Source: Dolomedes plantarius
Lineage: Eukaryota > Arthropoda > Arachnida > Araneae > Dolomedidae
NCBI GenBank assembly: GCA_907164885.2
Contig: OU015490.1
Coordinates: forward strand, 241,313,949 to 241,377,948
Direction: 5' to 3'
DNA length: 64,000 nt
The position numbers were made by a program, and so were the translations under genes. Shown here piece after piece: positions 1-11,465 of this stretch (its first letter is position 1; each line of letters opens with the position of its first letter). Under the pieces are notes generated by a model. It saw nothing but the letters and a program-made list of their open reading frames with translations, ran no database searches and was not told the origin of the DNA.

Positions 1-56
1 GACCGATGTTTTTACTTTGAATGTACTCCGTAGCGAAGTGCGGGTTTTCAGCTAGT
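1..56 (-). repeat. CTAGC-headed interspersed repeat, head fragment cut by window edge
   Basis: The reverse complement begins with CTAGCTGAAAACCCGC and continues through the CTTCGCTACGG core seen at 12379, 13193 and 33345. Only the head is present because the window starts here. A (TA)n run lies about 110 bp away at 166-218. The class of this family is not established; see the full-length copies. Confidence 0.75.
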
Positions 57-162
57 ATTATATAAAAAAATACCGGTGGCCAGAAATGTTTTTTAAGGAA
101 TACGAAGCACATTCATAAACACCACTAATAGTGATAGTTGTTTCCATTATTTTGATAACCAC

Positions 163-165
<3 letters not shown>

Positions 166-218
<53 letters not shown>
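166..218. repeat. (TA)n microsatellite
   Basis: Uninterrupted TA dinucleotide run of about 26 units, followed by a short GTAT tetranucleotide run. Confidence 0.95.
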
Positions 219-230
<12 letters not shown>

Positions 231-239
231 GTATGTATA

Positions 240-1439
240 ATACATATATATATATGTGGTCTTTTTTAATATTTATTTAAACGGTAATGCATATTTTATT
301 TCAAACTGCAAAAAAGTGTACAACATTAAGCATTTTCCATTGTTATAAGTTTATATTTGGACTTCAATCACATTCAACAATTTTTAATATTTCATTGATT
401 TTCATCATCATTCAGTGGTTTTAAATATTTAATTTATGTACAGAAAAACTCCCAATTTTATGAAATCACATTTTTCCGGGTGATTTTATAAACATAAGAC
501 ATTTGTTGAAAACGAAACCATTTGGTAAAAGAAAATTTCAATAATTATTATTATTCTCTATTTTTATAAAAGAAATCATTCTTTACATTATTATATTTTG
601 CTCAAAATATAACTGTGATTATTGGCACTCATACATAGCATTTAAAAGATGAAGCTTGCTCAATCAGCTACTTAAATATCATCAAATGCCAATAAGGCAA
701 TTTATTTTTTAAAAATCAAAAGTCGCCAGACAAGAATCGTTGCTAAGAGCTAATGATATGCCATTATAAAAAATTTAAAATACCGTTGCTGCCGCGCATG
801 CGTGTTTGAATGTTTTACCTTGCGTGTAGCCACTCTTGGTATAAAGGATCTCTAGCTGCAATTGGTGGTAACCAGGCCTCCCAGACCTTCTGTTTTAAAC
901 CCAAATCTGGCGACCATATGTTTAAAGGGTTTTTTTTATTTTCAAAAATATTTTTAAATCTGGGGGCTTTCCCTTGTATATTAAAAATATAGCCAAAAAA
1001 TTACTATTCATTTATTACTGTAAGCATAATTGGTTATGTAAATGTAATTGTGTATTTTAATTATGCAATTGTGTAAATTAATGGTTGAAAATTATACAAA
1101 TGGAGATCACTTCGATTGAATCGTAATATATATCACTCTTGCGTAACCATCCTAGAATTTTGATATTTATTACGTCATATCAAAGATGAATTCGGTAATC
1201 CCACCTATGGAATCATGTCACACTTCATGATTCATTCGTCTATTTGACCTCACGGAGTGCGTAGAGACAGTTTTTCATAGGTTAATAGAGTCTCAACGAA
1301 ACACACACATTCTCTTAAAACTTTATCTGTAAACGACCGCATTATGGCAGAATAATAGATAGATATCATCAAAATTTTCATTCCTGGATTTCCTTAAATA
1401 GAACTGATAAGATACTTAATATAGGGTAATTTATTCTGG
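240..1439. other. AT-rich non-coding stretch
   Basis: No convincing coding sequence on either strand; the one short open frame (810-992) has no recognisable domain. No inverted repeat or RNA gene was recognised. Confidence 0.5.
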
Positions 1440-2045
1440 AGTAGCCCTGAATATTCTGTAACAATCTCGCTAGGAAGAAGTAATCGGAACGAAACAAAGT
1501 ACAATGTGCGTCTCAGTAGATGGCACATTACATGATATAGTTCTCAAATGAGGCGTAGTTCCATTTGTCGGATTATATGGGCAGCTAAAAATTTCTTTGC
1601 CACTCACCAAACACCACTTCATGATCCAAAAGTTGATGTGGGGTGCACGATGGGTCGGTTGCGCATTACAGGCCTCATTTTCTTTGACAAGGATGTGCAC
1701 CTGGACGTTTTTGAACAGTTCCTTAATAAATCGAATGGTCGTGAGTTAACGGAGGTTACCTCCTACAAAATGGGGCATCGTGTCACACATTCGGCGAAGA
1801 AAGTGGCTGAAAATAAGTTTTTCATCTCCAACATGTTAATTTCAAAAGGGTTTTTAGCCACCACGGTCACCGGATCTGACACTACCCAGACTTCATCCTT
1901 CGAAAAAAGTTTATCGGAACAAGCATCGCCCCGTGGAAGATTTGGAGGAAAACATCCAACTTGAAACTGTTGCTATTCCTCTCGATATCATCGTCAATAA
2001 GTTCAGGAACATGGAGGCCGCATCTAAACGTGTCTAGAAGAAAAC
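1440..2045 (+). pseudogene. Tc1/mariner-superfamily transposase relic
   Basis: Two frames together give a recognisable DDE transposase C-terminal half. The frame at 1548-1964 reads a GCTMGRLRITGLIFFDKDV segment like the core of insect Tc1/mariner transposases. A frame shift near 1855 is needed to continue into PPRSPDLT, the conserved motif before the last catalytic acidic residue, then RNKHRPVEDLEENIQLE and a C-terminal IPLDIIVNKFRNME, ending at a TAG at 2036-2038. That ending matches transposases with a DUF4817-type N-terminus, whose N-terminal piece is seen separately at 39901-40204. The catalytic core is broken by the shift and by missing residues, so the copy is dead. Terminal repeats were not found. 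Confidence 0.75.
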
Positions 2046-3489
2046 GGCGATATCTTTCACCATCGGGTTCAATGCAATCGATTACACATACGTTAAGGTA
2101 TATTGCGTATTTTGTTGTTCAAATTGCTTCATCCTAGCGAATGTTATAACAGAATGTTCTACACGATAAGAAGAACGTATTAAAAGAAAAAATAACCAGA
2201 AGGATCTTCAGCAAATAAATTTGGAGGTGCATCATGATATGGATTTAATCTGACGACAATCATAAAAAAATAACTTTAATTTAGCTTCAAGTAACCTTAG
2301 AAAATGAGCCGCGTATAATATTATTTGTATTTTGTTGCCCTTTTTTCAATTATAAAAATATATATTTTTAAAAAAGGTGGGTTTTTTATTACAATCTGGG
2401 TCATTTAGAGATGCATTAGAGAGGTTTATTACATTTTTTTTCGCTGGGAACCCTGGTTGTAATCAACTACACTCACTGAAGAGTAATCCTTTTTCTGACA
2501 TAATCTTTTAAAATACTGAGCAAATGTGTTGCTTGTGCATTTTTAATGGAGAAAGAGAAGAGTGTGATAGAGCTCTTTGTAGAAAAATTCTCGTTTAGTA
2601 TTGTTTGGCTCTTCAAGAGTACTGGAATGAGTGCTATGTCGAAATAACAGCTCTAATTATAGATTAAACTTAAAAGGTAAATAGATTCTTTAAGTTTCAG
2701 TTTTTTGTAGGTAACATGGCTGCAGGGCTTATAAGAAAGTATCAACTGTCTCTTGAAAAAATTACCTCAAATTTAAATCCATAATATGTAAAAGATAAAC
2801 TCCCTAAGAAGCAAGTAAACCTACATTGTACTATTGTTCATATACTTAATCAAAGTATAATGAAACATAGATATTGTACATTTTGAAGTTTAAATAACAC
2901 TCTTAAAGTACAGATATGATTTAGACAAATTGAAAATCGATTGTTTATCCTAATTGTACAATATTTGAATGTATGCTTTAATGTAAATTTAACCGTAATC
3001 AATTTGATTTTCATAAATGAATAGTGTTATACTTATGCCATGAAGTCATTTTTCTTTTTCTTTTAAAGGTTTGAAAATCCAAGTCGACAATAATCGATAT
3101 CATTAAAAATGTATTAATGCATACAGTTATTAGGACAATTTTTCAAGTTTATTAGACGTATGTCAATAAAATTTACAGCAATCAACAGAAGATCTATCCT
3201 GTATAATTATTTACGGACTTGACGGTAGAAGCAAAGTGCTCTACGTTACATTTTCAATCATCTTATTTAAAAATATCTGGATTTAAAAAAGGAATTTCAC
3301 AGTTTCACTTCTATTATAACTACTGGATACTTTAATGAATCAGTAAAAGTATGCAAAACACAAATGCAAAATGATTTTCCGGCTATCAAGATTTGCGAAA
3401 TTGTAATTATTCATAGAGAGACTTATAACTTATACGTACCTATGTATTAAATCTCTGCAAAGAGCTTACAGTGTAGTTTAAGTTTTGAA
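2046..3489. other. Intergenic, AT-rich, upstream of the plus-strand MATH-BTB gene
   Basis: No coding region supported. A 'gggaaccctgg' block near 2446 resembles the end of a hAT-type element but has no partner nearby. The last 100 bp before the ATG at 3490 should include the promoter or a 5' UTR splice acceptor of the downstream gene; no TATA box could be assigned with confidence. Confidence 0.4.
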
Positions 3490-5667
3490 ATGCCGAGTAA
3501 AGTCTTCTCTTTTCAAGAATCATGTTTTTACTGGAGGATAGAAAACGTGCATTTAAGCATATTCTCACGAGGGAAACAACCAATTACCAGCCCAAAATTC
3601 AGCTTCGATTCTGCTGGAATAGTGAAGTTTTTTTTACGCTTGTATCCGAAAGGAGATAGGGAATTTCATAAGGATAAATTTGCGTCGATGTATCTTGTTC
3701 GAGATGCCTCAGACAGCGGGCCAAAACATGTCTTTATTGCTTTTAAGCTTACTCTTTGTGATAACAGACGTGTTTCAAAGGAATTATGTCAAACTTTCAG
3801 AGCTCGCTTTGATAAAGGATCAAGTTGGGGAACTACCAATTTTGTTGAAACCGACACTCTTCTAAAATGCGAGAGAAATTTTTTTATCAAATGTGAACTA
3901 TCTATTGACGATGATACGGGTGAAACTTACAGTCCGTGGGCATGTGATTATAAAGATCTTGAATGCCTGTCATCAAATTTGACTACAGCCCTAAATGTAA
4001 GTAATGACTTTGATCTTCAGCTAAATAGCTCGGACGGAGCATTGTTCAGAGGTCATAAGGCTATTATATTCCATCGTTTTCCAAATTTTTTTGACGCTCT
4101 GAATTCACTGGGAACTAAAACTAAACTTTCACTTGACGTCACAGCATGTACTTTGCATTCATTGCTAAAATACCTCTATTCAGGTAAACTCGAGGAGGAA
4201 GTTAAAAGTCTCTTCAAAAATGTCGATGTCTCTAAACTCCCACATTTGCAGAGTCTAGTTTTTCCGATTCATTATTCTCAAATCGCTAGCTCATGTGTCT
4301 GTGTAGACGATGGCTCATTTGCTTGGATCCTTCCCACACTGAGCAGTCTATTGGAAAATACGACATTAACAAAAACTTTTTATTGCGATGAGTCTCTCGG
4401 TTGGACAAAAATTATTATTACACTTGAAATTCGGAGACTTTGCTCAAACGAAGATTACGTAACATTTAGCGTGCAGGTTATGTCTACACCAAATGAACCT
4501 GTTTATCTGGAGTGCGGAGTCCAATTATTTGATATTGATGAAAAGTATGAACATTATTTCCAGAATGAAACGATATGGGATATACCACTTTTAGTTGAAG
4601 TCAAGGATTTTAAAGATAAGGCCTCCGCCCTCCTAAAAGATTATAAAGAAATAAAAATATTTTTTCAATTTCAAATTTCTGTCGTAAGAAGCACAAAAGT
4701 TAACAGTTTTAAATCTTCAGCTGAGGAAGAATTTTTGGAAGGAAATGTTCCCTACAAACGCCATTGTTCTAATTTGTGGGCCCTTCAAGAGGACTTAAAA
4801 CGTCTTTACAAAAATCCATTATATTCAGATGTTATTATTTGTGCAGGTGATAGAAGGTTGCCAGCTCATAAATTTGTGCTTTCAGCAAGATCTCCCATGT
4901 TTTCAGACGTCATGAAACAAAATAATTTACAGCAGCAACCCAGTTACCTTAGCATTGAAGGTCTTGAAGATAAAACATTGGATATATTTCTGTCCTATTT
5001 GTACTACGGAGAATTATCTGAATATCCAGATGACGTTATTCTTGCTTTTGATTTATATAGAGCTGCTGACGGGTTTGGGGTTCATTGTCTCAGAAGAAAG
5101 TGCATCGAATATTTCAATCGTAAACTCGATGCTGAAAATTTTGGTTGGTTACTGATGCTAGCAACCAAATACAATGACGAGTCACTTCAGGAGATTGTTA
5201 TGAACTACGTTTATTTCAATGTAGAGGAAATTTCCAAGTCAACACTATGGAAAGATATGGTAACAGAAAATTCGGACGTATTTGATATCATGCGAAATAT
5301 CCAGCAATGCAAAGACGTAGAGATTGTGGACAACGTGTTGATGGAGTTGTACAGGGGGGCATTTTATACACACGAAGCGGATGTGGATGCAGTTATAAAA
5401 TTATATTTAATGGTAAATGAGTACAAGACACTGAAAAGAAAATGCATCGAAGTATTCAAAAAAGTAATTGGACCGGGAAATATTGGTAAAGTGTTAGTAT
5501 TAGCAGAAGCACTAAATGACGTAGACCTCGAAATATGTGTATGGGACTTTGTGTATGACAATGACGATAGTATAATAACTTCTGACCAGTCGAATATAAT
5601 AACTGGAAGGATTATAAGAAGAAGAAGAAGAGGAATCAGAAAAAAAGGAAGAAAAGTAAAAAAATAA
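3490..5667 (+). CDS. MATH-BTB (TDPOZ-like) protein, 725 aa, truncated repeat array
   Basis: Single-exon gene. Approximate layout: MATH domain residues 10-150 (FYWRIENVH start), BTB 1 at 172-250 (GHKAIIFHRFPN), MATH-like region 265-415, BTB 2 at 440-545 (LYSDVIICAGDRRLPAHKFVLSARSPMF, read in two parts), BACK 548-600, then one BTB-half/BACK unit at 614-700. MATH-BTB proteins of the SPOP/TDPOZ type usually pair a MATH substrate-binding domain with a BTB that binds Cullin-3, acting as ubiquitin-ligase adaptors in cytoplasm or nucleus. The paralogue at 17544-21545 aligns along the whole length. Oddity: at about residue 700 the conserved BACK end is replaced by a purine-rich tail encoding RRRRRGIRKKGRKVKK, which looks like a nuclear-localisation signal, and broken further units follow the stop. 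It could be a functional shortened protein or an early pseudogene; the long open frame favours the former. Confidence 0.82.
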   Translation: MPSKVFSFQESCFYWRIENVHLSIFSRGKQPITSPKFSFDSAGIVKFFLRLYPKGDREFHKDKFASMYLVRDASDSGPKHVFIAFKLTLCDNRRVSKELCQTFRARFDKGSSWGTTNFVETDTLLKCERNFFIKCELSIDDDTGETYSPWACDYKDLECLSSNLTTALNVSNDFDLQLNSSDGALFRGHKAIIFHRFPNFFDALNSLGTKTKLSLDVTACTLHSLLKYLYSGKLEEEVKSLFKNVDVSKLPHLQSLVFPIHYSQIASSCVCVDDGSFAWILPTLSSLLENTTLTKTFYCDESLGWTKIIITLEIRRLCSNEDYVTFSVQVMSTPNEPVYLECGVQLFDIDEKYEHYFQNETIWDIPLLVEVKDFKDKASALLKDYKEIKIFFQFQISVVRSTKVNSFKSSAEEEFLEGNVPYKRHCSNLWALQEDLKRLYKNPLYSDVIICAGDRRLPAHKFVLSARSPMFSDVMKQNNLQQQPSYLSIEGLEDKTLDIFLSYLYYGELSEYPDDVILAFDLYRAADGFGVHCLRRKCIEYFNRKLDAENFGWLLMLATKYNDESLQEIVMNYVYFNVEEISKSTLWKDMVTENSDVFDIMRNIQQCKDVEIVDNVLMELYRGAFYTHEADVDAVIKLYLMVNEYKTLKRKCIEVFKKVIGPGNIGKVLVLAEALNDVDLEICVWDFVYDNDDSIITSDQSNIITGRIIRRRRRGIRKKGRKVKK

Positions 5668-7020
5668 GAAGTGCTTGCATGATGCCATGCACACAATTGC
5701 CTTATCAGCTAAAAATCTATGGCCCGCTGTACTGGTGAATATGCTTTTAATTTTTCATTGTGGTAAACTAATTGAGGAAAGAAACGGCATATTTTATGTT
5801 GCATTACTTTATTGTGAAAAACGCTTGCATAACGTATTTAAGCTGAAGACAGAATTCCTTTAAGATATCAAAAAAGGGATGAATGTGAATAATTTTTATA
5901 AATTATCAATAATAGCGTAAATATTCTGTGACGAAACTCTTGAAGAATGCTTACTAGATTTCGTATCTTCTAATATCGATGAACTTATGAAACAAATGGA
6001 TTGAGAGATTTTGTGAATAGGTTGGATTTAGTTGACGATTTTCTAAGTATTGTACTCGCTTCTCAGGAACTGAAACCAGCCATGTTTACAAACCAGCCAA
6101 TAGTGCTGTGTTACATATTTTCATCGAATGAGGATCGAAACGACATAAACTGTCACAAAACTTTATGTGAATGGTGATAAGCATCAGTTACTTCAAAGAA
6201 TGCATGCATATTGATTTTCAAATATATATTTAGTTCGAAATACGTGGGCGAATTATTAGTATTAGCAGAAAAGCACAAACTTGAGATCATTCAAAAATTC
6301 ATACAATTTAACATGTCGTCCAAGCAGATAAAATTTTAAAATCAAATGAATGGATGAGAAAAATACGAGAAGTCTTGGAATATTCAAAATATGAAATAAA
6401 TATCATCTTGCTTGTAAAGAATAGGAATTGGATGTTGTGATAAATATGGTCTCGTTTTTATACTTTGAAAATATACAGGGAAAAGATAAGTCCGTAGATT
6501 CAATAATAAAACTGCACGTTTTTGGCGACAAATATAAGCAATTCCGGATGCAATACGAAGGTATTTGAATCTTCGAGAAACTCATAAATGCAGAAAACAT
6601 GGGTAAATTTTTGATGTCAGCTACCCAATATGAAGATCAAGCTCTCCACAATGTTTGATAAGATTCGCATGTTACAATACGCTTGAGATTTAGACTAGAT
6701 GAACGAGAGAAAAGTTCATTGAAAAATTCTACAAAAAAGACCGTTTGCATCGTATCTTACTATATTTTACAGAACTCTCTCTAGATTCGGTTAGGAATTT
6801 CCCATTGTATATACTGCTAGAAAAGTGACATAAATAGCAAAATGGGATAGTTTTATTAAAAATTACACGTATGTGGGCATAATTTTGACCTATTCAAAAT
6901 GAAGAAAGAATGAATTTCGTTATTTGAATGTTATGAATGAAAAAAGTATCAATAAAATACAAATATTCGCTGATCAATACAAAGTCAATGCTCATGTAAA
7001 ATGTGCAAAATAATTTATTT
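5668..7020 (+). pseudogene. Decayed BTB/BACK repeat units behind the truncated MATH-BTB gene
   Basis: Short frames resemble units of the paralogous array, with stops and shifts between them. LEECLLDFVSSNIDELMK at about 5938-5991 matches the end of a BACK unit. SQELKPAM at about 6061 matches the next unit's start. EYVGELLVLAEKHKLEII begins near 6239. ELDVVINMVSFLYFENIQ starts near 6426 and, after a stop and +1 shift, continues as FEKLINAENMGKFLMSA around 6570-6655. INKIQIFADQYKVNA lies near 6950. The order matches successive units in the 1333-aa paralogue, so at least three to four extra units were once present. These residues are now non-coding or at most 3' UTR. Confidence 0.75.
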
Positions 7021-7976
7021 CTTCTCTTGAAGGGAAATCTGATATCTAAGACAGCTGTGAGTGTGAAAAATATCTGAGCTTTTTAAAATATCTGAGCTTT
7101 TTAAAACGTACAAAGAACTTAGTCGAAGAACTTAGTTAGACAAAGAACTTAAAAAGCTCAGGTAAATATAAAATTATTAATGTACATCCCGCACCTGCTG
7201 AATATTATAGGATTTAAAATTTTTTTAGTTGAAATTCAGAAACCATATTGATGAAATTTATAAACCATAACTACTGAAGAATTAGACAAGAGAATTATTT
7301 TTTTTTAAACTTGAGGAAAAGAAAATGAAGTACAGTTCTTGTGCCATTGTAAAAAATATTTAAAGAAATTATTATCTCAAAAAGAATGTGTATTTTAGAA
7401 ATTGAGTGAAACTTTCACAAAGGAAATGACGATGAATTTAAAGTCTGATTATTTAGAATGATATGGGACAAACATGACTGACAGCATTTTCGTGTGTTAC
7501 GTTGATGATGAATGATTACATTTAAATTGATAAAATGATACAATAATATGAACTTTTTAAAATATATTGAAAGTTGTCTTTAAAAATTGATCACATAAGC
7601 TGCATTTCTAAATGGCCTTCTCTTTTAATGAATATGGTAAATTACATCACTGTTAATTTTATTGTACCATTGATACCATGGTAAAAACAGAATTCTTAAC
7701 AAAAACAAAAATTCATTACATTGAGTTGTATTTTTTTTTTTACACGAAATATCAATAAACTTGTGATGTGAACCAAATTTTAGATACATTTAGCTTAATT
7801 CTTTTAAATAATCCTGAAGCTTTTTATGATCTTGAACAGTTCTGTATATAAGGGTATGTGTTTACTATCCGGATGACTCTCTCACTATATAACTGGAACT
7901 TCAAGCCAGCCATTTTAAATTTCTAGATATTCTTTATGTCAAAGATACTTCACCTTTAGCTTCCGGGGCCTTTATC

Positions 7977-7978
<2 letters not shown>
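7021..7978. other. AT-rich non-coding stretch
   Basis: No open frame with recognisable content. Short local repetition of 'aaatatctgagctttttaaaa' occurs near 7068-7105. Otherwise nothing seen. Confidence 0.4.
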
Positions 7979-8036
<58 letters not shown>

Positions 8037-8050
8037 GTGTGTGTGTGTAT
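7979..8050. repeat. (TA)n(TG)n microsatellite
   Basis: TA run of about 28 units merging into TG repeats. Confidence 0.95.
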
Positions 8051-8099
8051 ATATCCATATATGTAATGAAAATGAAATAAACTCGGCGCTGGTTCAATC

Positions 8100-8700
8100 A
8101 AAGTCAACATGTTTACTGTACAACCTCAAAAAAATGTATATGAAATATGTGAGACAAGTGTACAAAAATTATAACTTTAACCGTACATATAATAAAAAAA
8201 AATTTAACCTCCCGTACACCTTAGTATACATTACAAAACCAGGTAATTGATAGAAATTTGAGACCTATCGTTAACTACACCATTTACTCCTACCAAACCA
8301 AATTCAATTCCAGCCTCCGAAGATACTCTTCGTCCCTCGCGGCAATGAAATTCTAATATGCTTAGTAAAAATTAATGATTAAAATATGAAGCCCTGTGTA
8401 ACGTCTATTTGCATAAACCGAACTGAACAGACCAACGCAAGCATACATACCAAAATAACTTAACCAAAACCTTTATTCATAAAAACTGTATGCCCTACTT
8501 AAATAAACAAAAACCGGTCGAATCGAACCGCAGTCGATCCCCAAAAGTCATGCTGACCCGTGCAAAACTGAATATGCACGTGAAACATTGTAGACAAGAG
8601 CACCAAAAAAAATTTTAACATTAACCCTACCCATAAACAATAAAATTTTCGGACGCCTTAGTATGCCTTACAACAGAAATTAATCAATATTAAATTAAGC
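8100..8700 (+). repeat. Two diverged direct repeats, about 445 bp apart
   Basis: The block 8100-8250 (aagtcaacatg, then 'accttagtatacattacaa') recurs diverged at about 8547-8685 ('aagtcatgctg', then 'gccttagtatgccttacaa'). No protein similarity was recognised in either copy or in the region up to 9465, where open frames are low-complexity. Confidence 0.4.
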
Positions 8701-9465
8701 TAAAACTCCGCATAAAAACTAAAGTGGTATTAAATGCAACAAATCCCTGACATGAGAAACTGAACTTATTAGGCACTGAAAGACCACAACATTCAAATTT
8801 CCCAGCCTGTGACATTGACGTTGAATATTAAACCCAATTGTAACTAAATTTTCGTGTGAAAAAAATCATTAACTATTATATGAAAAATTTTAATGTAATT
8901 TTCACTCTGTCCAAGAGCCCAAACCAATTCTACTTCCCGTCTGACCATGAGACCAGCTCTAAATGGCAAGAGGAGAGTAAAAAAAACTTAGCGCCTGGCA
9001 AGACCGAAAAAAAAATCCGTGATATGAAGCCCAAAACAAACAAAAAAAATTATATGAGTCGCGCGATGAGAGAAATGCTCACACAAAGGACACCTAAGCA
9101 AATAGTAGGCGTTTTGAAGGTCAAATATGCCCTGATTCTTATTGGAACTGATAACAGATAGTTGAGGAGATTCTAAAAGTCAGCTAGACAGGGAGTGGTG
9201 TCCCCAGGTTCACTTTCAAATAAGGGGTGCAATTTATATGACAAGCGTGAGAGAAACGCTCATAGCGCGACCAATGATGGGTTAATGATTTTCTACTATT
9301 TCTAAATAATATACGGTGTTCTTGCTTAGATATAATGTCAGGTAGCTTACAAACATGACTGAGCAAGAAAATAGGTAAAAATGAAAGAAAAAATGAATAC
9401 GTTTTTTATGCTTAGTAGGACAGTATAGTATCTATTGAGTATCTCTCTCTCCCTATAAATAAATA
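8701..9465. other. Non-coding, A-rich
   Basis: A 101-codon open frame at 8856-9161 is lysine- and asparagine-rich as expected from A-rich DNA, and has no recognisable domain or splice context. No gene is called. Confidence 0.4.
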
Positions 9466-9466
9466 A

Positions 9467-9537
<71 letters not shown>
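9466..9537. repeat. (TA)n(TG)n microsatellite
   Basis: A short TA run followed by more than 20 GT units. Confidence 0.95.
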
Positions 9538-9540
<3 letters not shown>

Positions 9541-10133
9541 CTAAAAATATGGAGGGGGGGTCGCGCGACCTAGAAACGGGATTTTAGTTATTAAAATATA
9601 GGATTTAACAATTAAAAAGTCTGGGAGTTCAAATCAGCGGTGTAATGTATTGTAGTGAAAATAGCGCTTAAGGTTCGACTTGATTCAATTTCGAAGAACC
9701 ACAGACAGGATTTTAAGTAGACGTAGCCTTGAAGTTGGTGCTAAGAAAGGAAATGTTTAAATCAGCGAAAAGAACATTCGATATGACATCACGCACGATT
9801 AATGAGCGTCGGTAGCGCGTTAATAAAACTTAAGAACAAAGAAGATTTTCAGAGCCATGGTGACTGAAGAAGGGAGCAGATGTGTCGCCCTTGGGCGAAC
9901 GTGATTTAAATTGGGTTGGGACGTATTTCATCGTATTAATGGAGCTGAGAGTTTTGAAAGAATATAATAATTATTAGATGATACTGGATTTGTCGTCATT
10001 GTATATTGAAGTGAGATGTCTGTAACTACTGGTAAGATTCTACATAATTTCTAGCCACCGGACCACCGACTGCCAAGTGAAAAATGATTATGTTCAGAGT
10101 ATACGTTAATAAAATGGGCGTGAAGACAAATCC

Positions 10134-10177
<44 letters not shown>

Positions 10178-10395
10178 ATGTAATGACAACTGCCAGATCG
10201 AGAGCTTTGGCGATATACGGAAACAGCTGGACAGGCATTCGGTTTGTGGTGACACGTAGGTTAACTTTTGTAGTCAGGCACGAGTAGTATCAGGTTCAGT
10301 CAAAAAGTTCAGTTGATGGAAATAATGCATTTATTCACTTTTCCCATTTTGGTTATTCTGAAAATTAAACATATAAGAAATGCAAAAGACTAGAA
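9538..10395. other. Non-coding, with a (TA)n run at 10137-10172
   Basis: No recognised genes. Open frames that cross the TA run give only tyrosine-isoleucine repeats and were discarded. Confidence 0.4.
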
Positions 10396-10594
10396 GATAT
10401 TTACATGTTTACAGAGAGAACTGTAATATACTCCACAGAGTACGATGTTCAACGCCCTCTACCGGCTAAACGTAATGCGCAATCACGCTGCATTTCTAAT
10501 CATTTGCATATCTCCCCGACATGTACCTTCATTGCAAGTTTCGTTACGATCCCGCAATTATTTCTTGGTGCGCTAATTTTTTTGTCCATGAGTG
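10396..10594 (-). mobile_element. Tc1-like element terminus
   Basis: Read on the minus strand from 10594, the sequence starts CACTCATGGACAAAAAAATT next to a TA and contains a 'gagatatgcaaatgattaga' block that recurs at the same place behind the terminus of the intact Tc1-like element at 35830. No transposase sequence follows, so this is a fragment or MITE. It sits directly against the transposase relic ending at 10597, suggesting insertion into it. Confidence 0.55.
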
Positions 10595-10596
10595 TA

Positions 10597-10887
10597 TATA
10601 TATGCGACATCTAGCACATCTTCTGGTTGCACTTTGCATCCTACATTAAGAGGTCTACGAACTCGAAGTCTGCTGGTCACGCAGCCCGTCTCCCTTAAAC
10701 GTTTTACAACTTTTACGACGGTCTGCCGTGTAGGATGCGGGCCTGCAGGAAAACGTTCACGATACAACCTTGCAGCTGCTTTTGCCTTACTTCCACATTC
10801 ACCGTAAATTAACAACATCTCGCAATATTCTGTAATGCCAAATTTTGCCACAACCCTCAGATTTAACGTACAACCCAGCAAAAACAT
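10597..10887 (-). pseudogene. DUF4817-type transposase N-terminus relic
   Basis: The minus-strand frame reads EYCEMLLIYGECGSKAKAAA, then RLYRERFPAGPHPTRQTV and VVKRLRETG. This is the helix-turn-helix N-terminal region (DUF4817 type) found on a subset of arthropod Tc1/mariner-superfamily transposases. The frame ends where the Tc1-like terminus at 10594 begins, so the catalytic part is missing. The upstream block at 11280-11465 is shared with 32443-32628 and probably belongs to the 5' end of the same element. Confidence 0.65.
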
Positions 10888-11279
10888 CCTTATTTTACTA
10901 CACTTATAGTCTCTGGTGAACAGGTATTACGGTCCATCCTCATTTGCACAATACATGAAATCCGTGTGAATTTTATTCCATACATGGTTGTTTAAAGTTT
11001 TCATAGTTTGTAGAGACATTCAGTAAAACTCGCAGCTGGTGGGGGCAGTACCATGGTCCTCATGAATGCGAATCGCTAGCGTTTCCCCTGCGCCACAACA
11101 CAGGCTGGTATTTAGCCCGTGAGGTGGTCTTTTTCGAACTTCGCTTGCGTTTCACGACGCCATAGTGTTGAAAATCACGAGCAAACAAATGTTCATTTTT
11201 TACATTCTTTTTTTAGTATCAATGTGCTCAAGGTGTGTTTTCTTACTAAATAGATGATGTTAAGCAACTTTGTAATCGA

Positions 11280-11465
11280 CTTTTTCCCGTATCTCGTACC
11301 GTTTTTGAGATAAAAACGCTAATTCCAAAATTTGGCGATAGATGGCGTTGTAAGTTATCTCATCGAGTAGCGCATAGCCTTTTTTACTGTACCTAGAAAA
11401 AAACTTTATGGCCTAAGCTGTCTCCGTTTGAAGTTAAGGGGATGTAACGGATATAGGTGTATATT
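11280..11465 (-). repeat. 5' end block of a DUF4817-type transposon (copy 1)
   Basis: On the minus strand this reads from 'acctatatccgttacatccc' to 'cggtacgagatacgggaa'. The same block occurs at 32443-32628 on the minus strand, where it ends in 'cagggttccc'. With the helix-turn-helix relic downstream, it most likely marks the left end of that transposon family. Confidence 0.6.

Noticed and set aside
8856..9161. 101-codon open frame
   Set aside because: Lys/Asn-rich as expected from A-rich DNA, no domain, no splice context, ends at a diverged repeat.
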